A stretch of DNA of 15,936 nucleotides from URHD0088 sp041488295 (GCA_041488295.1 JBGPOZ010000096.1:1-15936); one strand, 5' to 3'; shown: positions 1 to 7,834, counted from the first letter of the stretch. Notes: generated by a model not told the origin, from the sequence alone. Program-made: numbers and translations.

Positions 1-77
1 AAGGCGAGGCCCTTCTCGCCCAGCGCGATCTCGACCTTGCGAGCGAAGAGGCTCAGCGGACCCGAATAAAGCTTCAT
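1..77 (-). CDS. Glutathione S-transferase-like protein, N-terminal fragment
   Basis: Only the first 25 codons are inside the window; the gene continues past base 1. The visible peptide begins MKLYSGPLSLFARKVEIAL, which matches the first strand, loop and first helix of the thioredoxin-like N-terminal domain of glutathione S-transferases. In many bacterial members the Ser or Cys of this loop contacts glutathione. The ATG at 77 is preceded by GGAG about eight bases upstream, which supports this start. The gene lies 65 bases after the last ATPase gene of the peptide importer on the same strand, so it may be a distal member of that operon. Only 25 residues are seen, so the family is likely but the substrate is unknown. 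Confidence 0.7.
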   Translation of the reverse strand, partial: MKLYSGPLSLFARKVEIALGEKGLA

Positions 78-142
78 CAACGTATCTCCCGCGACATGGA
101 ACGTCTGGAACAATACGTGAACGAATGGCCCCGCGCAACGCT

Positions 143-1123
143 TCAGCCCGACGACGCCTCCACCAGATGGCACGCGACGCGATGCCCTGAAACCGGCTCG
201 ACGAGTTTCGGCTCGATCTCGCGGCAGATCGGCATGACGAAGGGGCAGCGCGTGTGAAAACGGCAGCCCTTGGGCGGGTCGAGCGCGCTCGGAATCTCGC
301 CGGCGAGCGCGGCTTTGCGACGCCGGGCGCGCGGCTTTGCCACCGGCACGGCGGCGATCAGCGCCTGGGTATAGGGATGGAGCGGCGCCGCGTAGAGCAT
401 CTTCTTCTCGGCGATCTCGACGAGCTTGCCCAGATACATGACGGCGACGCGATCGCAGATGTGCTTCACGACGCCGAGATCGTGCGCGATGAAGAGGTAA
501 GCGATGCCGAACTCGGCCTGGAGATCCTGCAGCAGATTGACGATCTGCGCCTGAACGGAGACGTCGAGTGCCGAGACCGGCTCGTCGCAAACGATGAATT
601 TGGGATTGAGCGCGAGCGCCCGGGCGATGCCGATGCGCTGGCGCTGCCCGCCCGAGAATTCGTGCGGATAGCGGCCGGCATGGCGCGCGGCAAGGCCGAC
701 GCGACCCAGCAAGACAGCAACGCGCGCCTTCGTCGCCGCATCGGGCCGTGCGCCATGGATGAGGAGCGGCTCCATGACGATGTCTTCGACGTTCATGCGC
801 GGATTGAGGGCGCCGAACGGGTCCTGAAAGATGATCTGCATGTCGCGCCGGCGCACGCGCATCGCCTCCGGTGCGAGGGCCAAGAGATCCTCTCCCATGA
901 ATTCGATGCGGCCGGCGCTCGGTTCGACGAGGCGCAGAAGGAGCTTGCCGATTGTCGTCTTGCCGCAGCCCGATTCGCCGACGAGGCCCAGGGTCTCGCC
1001 GGCGCCGACCGCGAAGCTGACGTCGGAGACGGCGCTCAATTGCGCGACGGTGCGGCGCAGGATCGTGCCGGAGGTCACCGGGTAATTCTTCGACAGCCCC
1101 TCGACGCGGAGGATCGCGGTCAC
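143..1123 (-). CDS. Peptide-type ABC importer ATPase, DppF/OppF-like
   Basis: This is the second ATP-hydrolysing subunit of a dipeptide/oligopeptide/nickel-type ABC importer (326 residues, a normal length) and acts on the cytoplasmic face of the permease pair. Visible motifs in order are Walker A GESGCGKTT (about 49-57), Q-loop Q100, signature SGGQRQR (157-163), Walker B FIVCDE (176-181) and switch H214. The C-terminus carries the cysteine-containing oligopeptide-transporter extension (GCRFHTRCPF and following), typical of DppD/DppF proteins, where it can hold an iron-sulfur cluster. The start is GTG at 1123, and the GTGA at 1120-1123 is shared with the stop of the upstream ATPase gene. The F-type assignment rests on gene order and on the conserved RVEGLSKNYPV beginning. 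The transported substrate cannot be read from the sequence. Confidence 0.93.
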   Translation of the reverse strand: MTAILRVEGLSKNYPVTSGTILRRTVAQLSAVSDVSFAVGAGETLGLVGESGCGKTTIGKLLLRLVEPSAGRIEFMGEDLLALAPEAMRVRRRDMQIIFQDPFGALNPRMNVEDIVMEPLLIHGARPDAATKARVAVLLGRVGLAARHAGRYPHEFSGGQRQRIGIARALALNPKFIVCDEPVSALDVSVQAQIVNLLQDLQAEFGIAYLFIAHDLGVVKHICDRVAVMYLGKLVEIAEKKMLYAAPLHPYTQALIAAVPVAKPRARRRKAALAGEIPSALDPPKGCRFHTRCPFVMPICREIEPKLVEPVSGHRVACHLVEASSG

Positions 1124-2097
1124 GGTGCGGCGAGCTCCGCGTGGCGAATGCAGGCGGCGGCGTGGCCGGCGCCGACCGCGACGAGCGACGGCACGGCGGC
1201 GTTGCAGGCCGGGATGCGCCAGGCGCAGCGCGGCGCGAAGCGGCAGCCCGGCGGCAGGGCAGCCGGGTTCGGCAGCACGCCGGGGATCGTCACGAGCCGC
1301 GCCCGCTCGTCCTCGAGCGACGGGATGCTGCCGAGAAGCCCGCGCGTATAGGGATGGGCCGGCCGCTCGAAGAGCATGTCGACCGGCGCCTCCTCGACGA
1401 TCTTTCCGGCATACATGACGAGGACACGGTCGGCGGTCTCGGCGACGACGCCCATATTGTGCGTGATGATGATGACCGCCATGCCGAGCTCGTCGCGCAA
1501 CGAGAGCAGCAGCTCGAGAATCTGCGCCTGGATCGTGACGTCGAGCGCGGTCGTCGGCTCGTCGGCGATGAGGAGCTTCGGATTGCAGGCAAGCGCCATG
1601 GCGATCATGACGCGCTGGCGCATGCCGCCCGAGAGTTGGTGCGGGTAGTCATCGAGCCGCCGCTCGGGCGCGGCGATGCCGACCTTCGCCAGGAGGGCGA
1701 TGGCGCGCTCGCGCCGCGCCCGCGGCGACAGGCGCTCATGCGCGCCCAAGGTCTCCGTGAGCTGATTGCCGATCGAGAAGATCGGGTTGAGCGAAGTCAT
1801 CGGCTCCTGGAAGATCATGCCGATGCCGGGCCCACGCAGGCGCCGCATCTCGCGTTCCGAGAGACGCGTCACATCGCTCCCTTCGAAGCGGATCACGCCG
1901 GCCGCAACCCGCGCCGACGGGCGCGGCAAGAGACCCATGATCGAGAGCGCGGTGACGCTCTTGCCGCTCCCCGATTCGCCGACGATGCCGAGCACCTCGC
2001 CCGTTTCCACGGAAAAGCTCACCTCCTCGACCGCGGGAACCTCGCCGCGCTCGGTCTTGAAGCCGATCGTCAGGCCTTCGACCGCAAGGAGGCTCAC
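1120..2097 (-). CDS. Peptide-type ABC importer ATPase, DppD/OppD-like
   Basis: This is the first ATPase subunit of the importer (325 residues). It shows Walker A GESGSGKSV (40-48), Q-loop Q97, signature LSGGMRQR (155-162), Walker B LLIADE (175-180) and switch H213. The C-terminal oligo_HPY-type extension includes PPGCRFAPRCAWR. The open frame extends upstream to 2928, but that part is antisense-like and overlaps the permease. The GTG at 2097 begins the recognisable SLLAVEGLTIGF strand and interlocks with the permease stop through GTGA (2094-2097); AGGA lies eight bases upstream. Translation is therefore probably coupled to permease C. It would pair with the F-type ATPase as a heterodimer, as in Dpp and Opp systems. 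Confidence 0.93.
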   Translation of the reverse strand: MSLLAVEGLTIGFKTERGEVPAVEEVSFSVETGEVLGIVGESGSGKSVTALSIMGLLPRPSARVAAGVIRFEGSDVTRLSEREMRRLRGPGIGMIFQEPMTSLNPIFSIGNQLTETLGAHERLSPRARRERAIALLAKVGIAAPERRLDDYPHQLSGGMRQRVMIAMALACNPKLLIADEPTTALDVTIQAQILELLLSLRDELGMAVIIITHNMGVVAETADRVLVMYAGKIVEEAPVDMLFERPAHPYTRGLLGSIPSLEDERARLVTIPGVLPNPAALPPGCRFAPRCAWRIPACNAAVPSLVAVGAGHAAACIRHAELAAP

Positions 2098-2990
2098 TGT
2101 TGGATCCTGAGGCGCGGATCGAGCACGTCGCGCAACCCGTCGCCGAGAAGGTTGAGCGCCATCACCGTGATGGCGAGGCCGAGGCCGGGAATCGTGATGA
2201 TCCACGGCGCCTCGCGCATGTATTGCCGACCCTCGGCCATGATGTTGCCCCAAGTCGGCGTCGGCGGCACCGCGCCCAATCCGAGAAAGCTCAAGGTCGC
2301 CTCGGCGAGCACCGCATAGGCGAAGAGAAAGGAGAGCTGGACGATGAGCGGCGCCATCGAATTGGGCAGGATGTGGTAGCGCAGAATTCGCCAATGCCCC
2401 GCGCCCGCCGCGAGCGCTGCCTGGACGTAATCCATCTCGCGCACCACCAGCACCGAGGCGCGCACGATGCGCGCCGTGCGCGGAATATAGACGATGGCGA
2501 GCGCGAGGATGACGTTCGGGACGGACGGCCCCAGCACCGACGTCACGGCGAGCGCGAGAAGGATCGCCGGGAACGCCATCAGCGCGTCGTTGACGCGCAT
2601 CAGTGGATTGTCGAGCCGCGGAAAATAGCCGGAGATCGCGCCGAGCAAGGTGCCGAAGATGGCGTTGAGGAGGACGACCGAGGCGCCGATCATCAGCGAC
2701 AGCCGCGCGCCCCAGACAACGCGCGAGAGGAGGCTGCGCCCGAGATTGTCGGTGCCGAAGGGATAGTCCCAATCGGGCGGCCGGAACCGCACTCGCATCG
2801 CGATCTTGGTCGGGTCGATATGGCCGATGAACGGGGCGAGAATGGCGGCGATGGCGATGATCGAGAAGAGAGCCGTCCCGATCTGAAACGAGCGGTGACG
2901 CAGAAGGCGTCGCAGCGTGCTCCACCATGTGACCGCCGGCGTCGCCGCCATGATCATCGTTTCGTCGAACGGCGCCGCCGCGTCAGCCAC
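2094..2990 (-). CDS. Peptide-type ABC importer permease, DppC-like
   Basis: This is an integral membrane subunit of the importer (298 residues). It begins with a cytoplasmic tail and a first membrane segment at about 36-57, followed by the family sequence FGTDNLGRSLLSRVVWG (about 78-94). Further hydrophobic segments lie near 97-120, 139-170, 214-238 and 264-283. The EAA-type loop that docks on the ATPases lies near 187-216 (YVQAALAAGAGHWRILRYHI). The called start is GTG at 2990, which overlaps the end of permease B by 8 bases. Internal ATG codons at 2957 and 2951 are alternatives, but neither has a better ribosome-binding site. DppC-type proteins pair with DppB-type permeases to form the channel. 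Confidence 0.92.
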   Translation of the reverse strand: MADAAAPFDETMIMAATPAVTWWSTLRRLLRHRSFQIGTALFSIIAIAAILAPFIGHIDPTKIAMRVRFRPPDWDYPFGTDNLGRSLLSRVVWGARLSLMIGASVVLLNAIFGTLLGAISGYFPRLDNPLMRVNDALMAFPAILLALAVTSVLGPSVPNVILALAIVYIPRTARIVRASVLVVREMDYVQAALAAGAGHWRILRYHILPNSMAPLIVQLSFLFAYAVLAEATLSFLGLGAVPPTPTWGNIMAEGRQYMREAPWIITIPGLGLAITVMALNLLGDGLRDVLDPRLRIQQ

Positions 2991-3933
2991 GGCTCAATCT
3001 CACGCGCGGATCGAGCCAGGCATAAGCGACGTCGACCGCAATGTTGATGAAGACGAGAAGCAAGGTGAGGAAGAGCAACCCACCTTGGACCATCGGATAG
3101 TCGCGATTGAGAATGGCCGAGGTGAGGAGCTGGCCGACGCCCGGAATCGAGAACACCGTCTCGGTGACGACCGAGCCCGAGATCAGCAGGTTGACGATGA
3201 TGCCGACGATCGTGACGATCGGGATCATGGCATTGGCAAGCGCGTGCTTGCCGACCACGAGATAGTTGGGCAGCCCCTTCGCCCGCGCGGTCCGCACATA
3301 ATCCTGACGCAGCACCTCGAGCATCGTCGAGCGGGTGATGCGCGCGAGCAAGCCGATCTGCAGCAGCGCCAGCGAGATCGCCGGCATCGTGGTCGTGCGC
3401 AGCCAGCCGACGGGATCCTGCTCGAACGGCACATAGCCGCCGGTCGGCAGCCACCCCAGATGGACCGAGAACAGCACGATCATCATCAGGCCAAGCCAGA
3501 AATTCGGCACCGATATGCCGATCATGGCGAAGATCATGGCGGCCTGATCGACCCAGGAATTCTGCCGCAGCGCGGCAAGGACGCCGCTGACGAGGCCGAG
3601 GAGAAGGGTGAGGACGAGCGCGTAGGCGCTGAGCGACAGCGACACCGGCAACCGCTCGAACGTCGCCTCGGTGACCGGCTTGCCGAGGAAGAGCGATCGC
3701 CCGAGATCGCCGCGCAAGAGGCCGCCATACCATTTCACCAGTTGAACCTGCACCGGCTCGTCGAGCCCGAGATTGCGCCGGATCTGCTCGCGCTCCGCCG
3801 GCGAGGCGCTGACGCCGGCGAGCGCGGCGCTGACGTCGCCGGGAATGAGTCGCATCAACCCGAAGGTGATGAGGGTCACCAGCAAGACCACCGGGATTGC
3901 CCCGGCGATGCGATGCAGGATGACGCGGAGCAT
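2983..3933 (-). CDS. Peptide-type ABC importer permease, DppB-like
   Basis: This is the first permease subunit (316 residues). The N-terminus has the DppB pattern: a membrane helix at about 10-29 ending in RLIPGD, then the soluble segment with LGLDEPVQVQLVKWYGG (56-72) and GDLGRSL (75-81). Later helices lie near 100-122, 133-158, 183-199, 237-257 and 284-305. The EAA loop is near 211-240 (DYVRTARAKGLPNYLVVGKH). The C-terminal AYAWLDPRVRL is typical of the family. It starts at ATG 3933, and its stop at 2983-2985 lies inside the next permease gene. It is separated from the binding-protein gene by 167 bases that hold an inverted pair of GC-rich palindromes, unlike the tight joints downstream. 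Confidence 0.93.
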   Translation of the reverse strand: MLRVILHRIAGAIPVVLLVTLITFGLMRLIPGDVSAALAGVSASPAEREQIRRNLGLDEPVQVQLVKWYGGLLRGDLGRSLFLGKPVTEATFERLPVSLSLSAYALVLTLLLGLVSGVLAALRQNSWVDQAAMIFAMIGISVPNFWLGLMMIVLFSVHLGWLPTGGYVPFEQDPVGWLRTTTMPAISLALLQIGLLARITRSTMLEVLRQDYVRTARAKGLPNYLVVGKHALANAMIPIVTIVGIIVNLLISGSVVTETVFSIPGVGQLLTSAILNRDYPMVQGGLLFLTLLLVFINIAVDVAYAWLDPRVRLSRG

Positions 3934-3966
3934 GGGTTACGTGTCTCCGCGGCGTGACCGAGCGCG

Positions 3967-4068
3967 CCCCCCACCCCTGCCCTCCCCCGCGAGGGGGGAG
4001 GGGGAGTTCATCCAATCCCGCCAGATTTCCCCTCCCCCCTCGCGGGGGAGGGTTAGGGTGGGGGGTGC
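3967..4068. repeat. Inverted pair of GC-rich palindromic repeats (pair 1)
   Basis: Two copies of one element face each other between the binding-protein and permease genes. In copy 1, CCCTCCCCC at 3980-3988 pairs with GGGGGAGGG at 3994-4002 around a 5-base loop. In copy 2 the same arms lie at 4030-4038 and 4044-4052. Each copy has an asymmetric flank of the type CCCCCACCC. The flanks are on the outer sides, so the whole 102-base block is itself a large imperfect inverted repeat with about 20 bases in the middle. It resembles the REP/BIME-like intergenic repeats common in alphaproteobacteria. In RNA it could fold strongly and affect how much permease is made relative to binding protein; no U-run is present. 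Confidence 0.85.
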
Positions 4069-4100
4069 CGCGCGCACCGGCGTTTCCCGATCTTCTTCCG

Positions 4101-5669
4101 CTACTGAATCCACACGTTTGCGAAGCGGGGAATCCGGAACGGCTTGAAGCCCTTCACGTTGGAGCGCGTTGCCTGGACCTTGGTGAGCGAGCCGAAGGGC
4201 ACGGCATAGACGCGCTCCAGGATGGTCTTCTGCATCCGCGCAAAAGCCGCCTGCCGGGCGACGGGATCGAGCTGGTTCGCCATCTCGTCATAGGCCGCCA
4301 GGAGATCGGGGTCGGAAGCGCCGCCCTTCGGGTAGTAGACGTTCTGCGGCGGCACGAAAAACTTCATGGTGGCGAGGGCGCCGAGCGCCGGCTGGGTGCC
4401 ATAACCGGTGAAGAAGAAGTTCCAGCCCGTCTTCTCGTTGAGCTGCCGGTTGACCGATGTCGGCCAGTCGACGACGTCGAGCTTGGCGTTGATGTCGACG
4501 GCCTTGAGCTGCTCAGCGATCACCAGCGCCGCATTGTACATGCTGGTGTAGTCCTTGTTCGTCAGCAGGATCAGCGGCTCGCCCTTGTAGCCGGCCTCCT
4601 GCAGGTATTTCTTGGCGAGATCCTTGTTCTTGAGGTTGTAGGTCTCCTTGCCCGCGTCGGTGTAGGAAGCGCGGCCCGGATACTGGAAGCCGACATTGAG
4701 CTTGTAGGCGCCGTCGGTCGAGGCATCCATGATCTCGTCCATGTCGAGCGCCGCCTGGACCGCCTTGCGGAACGCCAAATTGTCGGTCGGCGGGAACGAG
4801 GTGTTGGGCAGCATGATGTGGACCCACCAGTTCTCGAGCGGCAGCAGGGTGATGTCCTTGTTCTTCTTGAGCTCGGCCTGCGCTTTGGTCGGCACGTCCT
4901 CGACCGCCATGAGTTCGCCGGTCTCGAGCCCGGCGACGCGCGCGCCCGGCTCGGTCACGATGCGGTAGGTCACCGTATCGACGCAGGCGACCTTGTAGCC
5001 GCCGAAGCCGGTGCGATCGTCGAACTGCTCGTTCGGCTTGTAGCCCTCGTAGCGCTTGTACTTGACATGGCTGTCGGCGACGTATTCGACGAGCTGGAAC
5101 GGCCCGGTGCCGATCGCCTCGAGGCGCAGCGGCGCGGCGTCCTTCTGCTCGGACGGGATGATGACGATCGGCACGCTGAAGGAGCTCAAATCCTCGATGA
5201 AGGTGGGCTGCGCCTTCTTCATCCGCATGATGAAGGTGTACTTGTCCGGCGCCTCCCATTTGTCGACGTTGTCGAGGTTGCCGCGCTCGATGCCGATCTT
5301 GCGGTAGCGGTCGAAGGAGGCAATCACGTCCTCGGTTGTCATGTCCTTGCCGTTGTGGAACTTGATCCCCTGGCGGATCTTGAAGGTGTAGGTCAAATGA
5401 TCGGGCGATTCCGTCATCGAGTCCGCGAGCTCGAGGATCGGCTGGTTGGTCTCGTCGCGCGTCATCAGCGATTCGAAGATGTTCATCGCGTTGTTGCGCG
5501 TCGAGATCGTATTCGAGGCGTACATGTCGAGGCTGTTGACCTTGGCCTCGCCGCCGAAGACGAGGTCGCCGCCCTTTTTCGGGCATTCGAAATGTGCCGC
5601 GAAGGTCGGCGCCGCGACGCCGAGAGCCCCAACCGCCACGCCGATCCGAAGCCAATTCATCCGTCGCAT
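4101..5669 (-). CDS. Peptide-type ABC importer substrate-binding protein (SBP_bac_5 family)
   Basis: This is the periplasmic binding protein of the importer encoded just downstream (522 residues, normal for the family). It begins with a Sec signal peptide: basic RRMNWLR, then a hydrophobic stretch, then a probable cleavage after APTFAA. The mature part shows the family course GGDLVFGGEAKVNSLD, LTYTFKIRQGIKFHNGKDMT and FRKAVQAALDMDEIM. A GGAGG at 5675-5679 (minus strand) sits five bases before ATG 5669. ATG 5672 and 5660 are near-equivalent alternatives, and an upstream in-frame ATG at 5732 would bury the signal peptide. There is no lipobox cysteine at the cleavage point. The ligand could be a peptide, glutathione, an opine or another small molecule; the sequence does not decide. 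Confidence 0.92.
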   Translation of the reverse strand: MRRMNWLRIGVAVGALGVAAPTFAAHFECPKKGGDLVFGGEAKVNSLDMYASNTISTRNNAMNIFESLMTRDETNQPILELADSMTESPDHLTYTFKIRQGIKFHNGKDMTTEDVIASFDRYRKIGIERGNLDNVDKWEAPDKYTFIMRMKKAQPTFIEDLSSFSVPIVIIPSEQKDAAPLRLEAIGTGPFQLVEYVADSHVKYKRYEGYKPNEQFDDRTGFGGYKVACVDTVTYRIVTEPGARVAGLETGELMAVEDVPTKAQAELKKNKDITLLPLENWWVHIMLPNTSFPPTDNLAFRKAVQAALDMDEIMDASTDGAYKLNVGFQYPGRASYTDAGKETYNLKNKDLAKKYLQEAGYKGEPLILLTNKDYTSMYNAALVIAEQLKAVDINAKLDVVDWPTSVNRQLNEKTGWNFFFTGYGTQPALGALATMKFFVPPQNVYYPKGGASDPDLLAAYDEMANQLDPVARQAAFARMQKTILERVYAVPFGSLTKVQATRSNVKGFKPFRIPRFANVWIQ

Positions 5670-5674
5670 CATCC

Positions 5675-5679
5675 CCTCC
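5675..5679 (-). promoter_or_regulatory. Ribosome-binding site deciding the binding-protein start
   Basis: GGAGG on the minus strand lies five bases before ATG 5669 and two before ATG 5672. This favours 5669 and argues against the longer open frame that starts at 5732. Confidence 0.6.
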
Positions 5680-5836
5680 CTCGACCCATTATTGCGGTGG
5701 CGCGACCGGCGTCGGCGGCCGGCCGCGATCACCTTGCGTCCAAGACGCTCTCGTCCCGATCAGCCGGAGCGGCGATGCTTCCACGAATCCGCGGAGCTTG
5801 CCAAGCCCGATGTCGCCGCAGCGGCGCGGTTGTGGA

Positions 5837-6439
5837 CTACTTGTAGCCGATGTCGCGAAGCGCGCGCTTGATGGCGTCGAGCGAGGCTTTCTCGTTCTTT
5901 TCGCCGTGCGACGTCATGACGAGCGATCCGGTGGTGCCGTCGATGTTCCAGCGGATGTCCCTCGGGTGCTGCGCATCCCCCTTCATCAGCTTGATCTTGG
6001 TGTCGGTCTTCGAGAGGGTGAGCACCGCCTTCGCCATCTCCTGCGTATCGGTGATGTCGGTGAACCCCTTGTCGACGAGGATAGCCTCCTGCTCGGCGCC
6101 CGCCGGCTTCTCGATGGTCAGCACCATCTTCCCGGCAAGGTCGGCCCCGACCTTGACCGTGAGCGCATGGTTGCCGGGCATTGCCTTGACGTCCGGAAGA
6201 CCCGTGACCGCCGCCGTCGCCTTGGCCGCGAGAGCAGGAAAATCGACCTCTTTCTTTTCGGCGTTCTTTCCCCTCTTGATCATGCGGATCACGGCGTCGG
6301 AGATGAACTTCGCCTGATTTGTCGAGGAGAACGAGGTGACGACCTTCTTGCCGTCGAGGAACACGCCGATGTCGTCGCCGGTGAAGGCCGGGCCCTTCGG
6401 CGTCTTGCCAGGCGTCATGACGAGGATGATGTTGGCCAT
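5837..6439 (-). CDS. Hypothetical protein, lysine-rich, 200 residues
   Basis: I do not recognise this family. The protein begins MANIILVMTPGKTPKGPAF and has no membrane segment or clear signal peptide. It is richer in Lys and Thr than its neighbours and looks like a soluble alpha/beta protein, with short hydrophobic strands such as HALTVKVG, KMVLTIEKP and GSLVMTS. It ends in a predicted helix (LDAIKRALRDIGYK). The chosen ATG at 6439 has GGAG seven bases upstream. A longer frame from ATG 6496 adds 19 Arg-rich residues, lacks a good ribosome-binding site and would overlap the candidate promoter. It lies 167 bases before the importer binding-protein gene on the same strand. It could lead that operon, but the gap leaves this open. 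Confidence 0.75.
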   Translation of the reverse strand: MANIILVMTPGKTPKGPAFTGDDIGVFLDGKKVVTSFSSTNQAKFISDAVIRMIKRGKNAEKKEVDFPALAAKATAAVTGLPDVKAMPGNHALTVKVGADLAGKMVLTIEKPAGAEQEAILVDKGFTDITDTQEMAKAVLTLSKTDTKIKLMKGDAQHPRDIRWNIDGTTGSLVMTSHGEKNEKASLDAIKRALRDIGYK

Positions 6440-6496
6440 CACGATGCTCCGCGGAAATCTCGACGCGCGCTCGCGCGGATCGCGGCGCCTCCCCAT

Positions 6497-6524
6497 TTTG
6501 TATGTCGGGAGCCGATCAATTCAA
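6497..6524 (-). promoter_or_regulatory. Candidate sigma-70-type promoter for the hypothetical gene
   Basis: Read on the minus strand, TTGAAT (6519-6524) and TACAAA (6497-6502) are separated by 16 bases. Each hexamer matches the consensus at four of six positions, and a start site near 6490 would leave a leader of about 50 bases before ATG 6439. This is a pattern match only. Confidence 0.35.
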
Positions 6525-6619
6525 GCCAGAATTGCCCAAATCACGAGAGCGAAGCGACGCAAAGTCCTGGGGCGGTCGGTTGGCGCGAGATAAGATCGAT
6601 CGATGCGAGGAAACGCCGT

Positions 6620-7834
6620 GTGACCGTCAGAGGGCTCGAACACCAGGCCGATATCCGGCGGAAGGGCTTCTCCGATCGCGTCTCGCTCGGCGCGGCGATC
6701 GAATGGCTTGACGCGCATTCACCGGGGGCGGCCGTCGAGCAGGTTCCTACCGCCGCGGCGATGGGACGAAACCTGTCGCGGGCGGTCCGCGTCGGCGAGG
6801 ACGTCCCTCCGATCGATCGCGCCGCCGCCGACGGTTACGCGTTGCGCGCCGCCGATACGGTCGGCGCCAGCGACTACAACCCGCTCTCCCTCGTTCGACA
6901 AGAGTTTGGTCCCATCCTGCCGCCGGGCACCGCGATCGACATCGTCGCCGGGGCGGCGTTGCCATCGGGTGCCGACGCCATCGTGCCGTTTGAGCAGGCG
7001 CAGGCAGCGGAGACGACCATCGAGGTTTTCGCCGCTGCACCCGAAGGTGCGCTCGTCGATCGCCGGGGGCAGGAGTTGCGCGCCGGGACGACGATTCTCG
7101 AAGCGGGGCGTATCCTTCGGCCGCAGGACGCAGCGCTCCTCGCATCGCTCCGCGTCGACCATGTGGCGGTCATCCGGCCGCCGCGGCTGCGGCTGGTCGT
7201 CGCCGGCGCGAAATCCCTCGCCGACGGCAAGACCGCCGACGCGACGCTGCTGCGAACGTTGATCGTGCGCGACGGGGGCGCGATCGAGAAGGTCGTCCTC
7301 GGCGCATCTCGCCGCGAGGCGATCCGCGAGGCGATCGTCGCCCCGGGTGTCGATGCGGTTCTCGTCGCCGGCCGCAGCGGAGCCGGCGCGGATGACGAGG
7401 CTCCGCTTGCTCTGCGAGAAGCGGGCCGGCTCGACATTCATGGCGTCGCATTGCGGCCGGGCGGCTCGCTCGGTCTCGGTACTGTCGGCGACGTGCCGGT
7501 CATTCTCCTGCCCGGCGACCCGCTTGCGTGCCTCTGCGCTTATGACCTCGTTGCGGGACGCCTCGTCCGGCGTCTTGCGGGGAAAAACCCGCAATTGCCT
7601 TACGCGACGCGCGAGGCGGAAATCGGGCGCAAGATCGTGTCGGCGCTCGGTGTCGCCGATCTCTGCCGCGTGCGCCTCGTCGAGGGACGGGTCGAACCCA
7701 TCGGGTCCATTGAATCGGGCGGCCTTGCCTCGGCGGTCCGCGCCGACGGCTTCGTTCTGGTCCCCGAGGCGCTCGAAGGTTACGCGCCGGGCATGCGCGT
7801 CACGGTGCACCTTTACGATGGTTGGATGCGATGA
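6620..7834 (+). CDS. MoeA-like molybdopterin-binding protein with degenerate active site
   Basis: This 404-residue protein has MoeA family length and N-terminal half. MoeA inserts molybdate into adenylated molybdopterin in the cytoplasm. VGEDVPPIDRAAADGYALRA (58-77) corresponds to the conserved DVPPFD..AMDGYA block and keeps the Asp (D71). GAALPSGADAIVPFEQ (111-126) is also typical. The second half has drifted: the usual STGDEL is replaced by AGAKSL (195-200), the SGGxSxG motif by AGRSGAGAD (250-258), and the KPGKP motif by RPGGS (279-283). LLPGDPLA (296-303) survives. GTG 6620 is chosen because GAGGA lies eight bases upstream and the frame before it is only open sequence. It overlaps the next moeA gene by ATGA (7831-7834). 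Catalysis is doubtful; a partner or regulatory role is possible. Confidence 0.85.
   Translation: MTVRGLEHQADIRRKGFSDRVSLGAAIEWLDAHSPGAAVEQVPTAAAMGRNLSRAVRVGEDVPPIDRAAADGYALRAADTVGASDYNPLSLVRQEFGPILPPGTAIDIVAGAALPSGADAIVPFEQAQAAETTIEVFAAAPEGALVDRRGQELRAGTTILEAGRILRPQDAALLASLRVDHVAVIRPPRLRLVVAGAKSLADGKTADATLLRTLIVRDGGAIEKVVLGASRREAIREAIVAPGVDAVLVAGRSGAGADDEAPLALREAGRLDIHGVALRPGGSLGLGTVGDVPVILLPGDPLACLCAYDLVAGRLVRRLAGKNPQLPYATREAEIGRKIVSALGVADLCRVRLVEGRVEPIGSIESGGLASAVRADGFVLVPEALEGYAPGMRVTVHLYDGWMR
6852..6874 (+). repeat. 23-base exact repeat shared by the two moeA genes, copy 1
   Basis: The 23 bases starting CCGATACGGTCGG are identical to 8066-8088 and encode the shared residues DTVGASD just after the conserved DGYA/DGFA block in both proteins. 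This is direct evidence that the two neighbours are paralogues. Confidence 0.8.

Noticed and set aside
2098..2928. N-terminal extension of the D-type ATPase to 602 residues
   Set aside because: The extra part is an off-frame reading of permease C; the ATPase fold starts exactly at the GTG that overlaps the permease stop.
3967..4068. Repeat pair read as a CRISPR array
   Set aside because: There are only two copies, in inverted orientation, with no regular spacers and no cas genes.
5814..5826. CGCCGC-A-GCGGCG as a terminator after the hypothetical gene
   Set aside because: It has a one-base loop and no U-run on the transcribed strand, so it is not a convincing intrinsic terminator.
5594..6619. 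N-terminal extension of the first moeA-like frame back to 5594
   Set aside because: It is antisense to the binding-protein and hypothetical genes and lacks any MoeA similarity; the GTG at 6620 with its ribosome-binding site explains the normal MoeA length.
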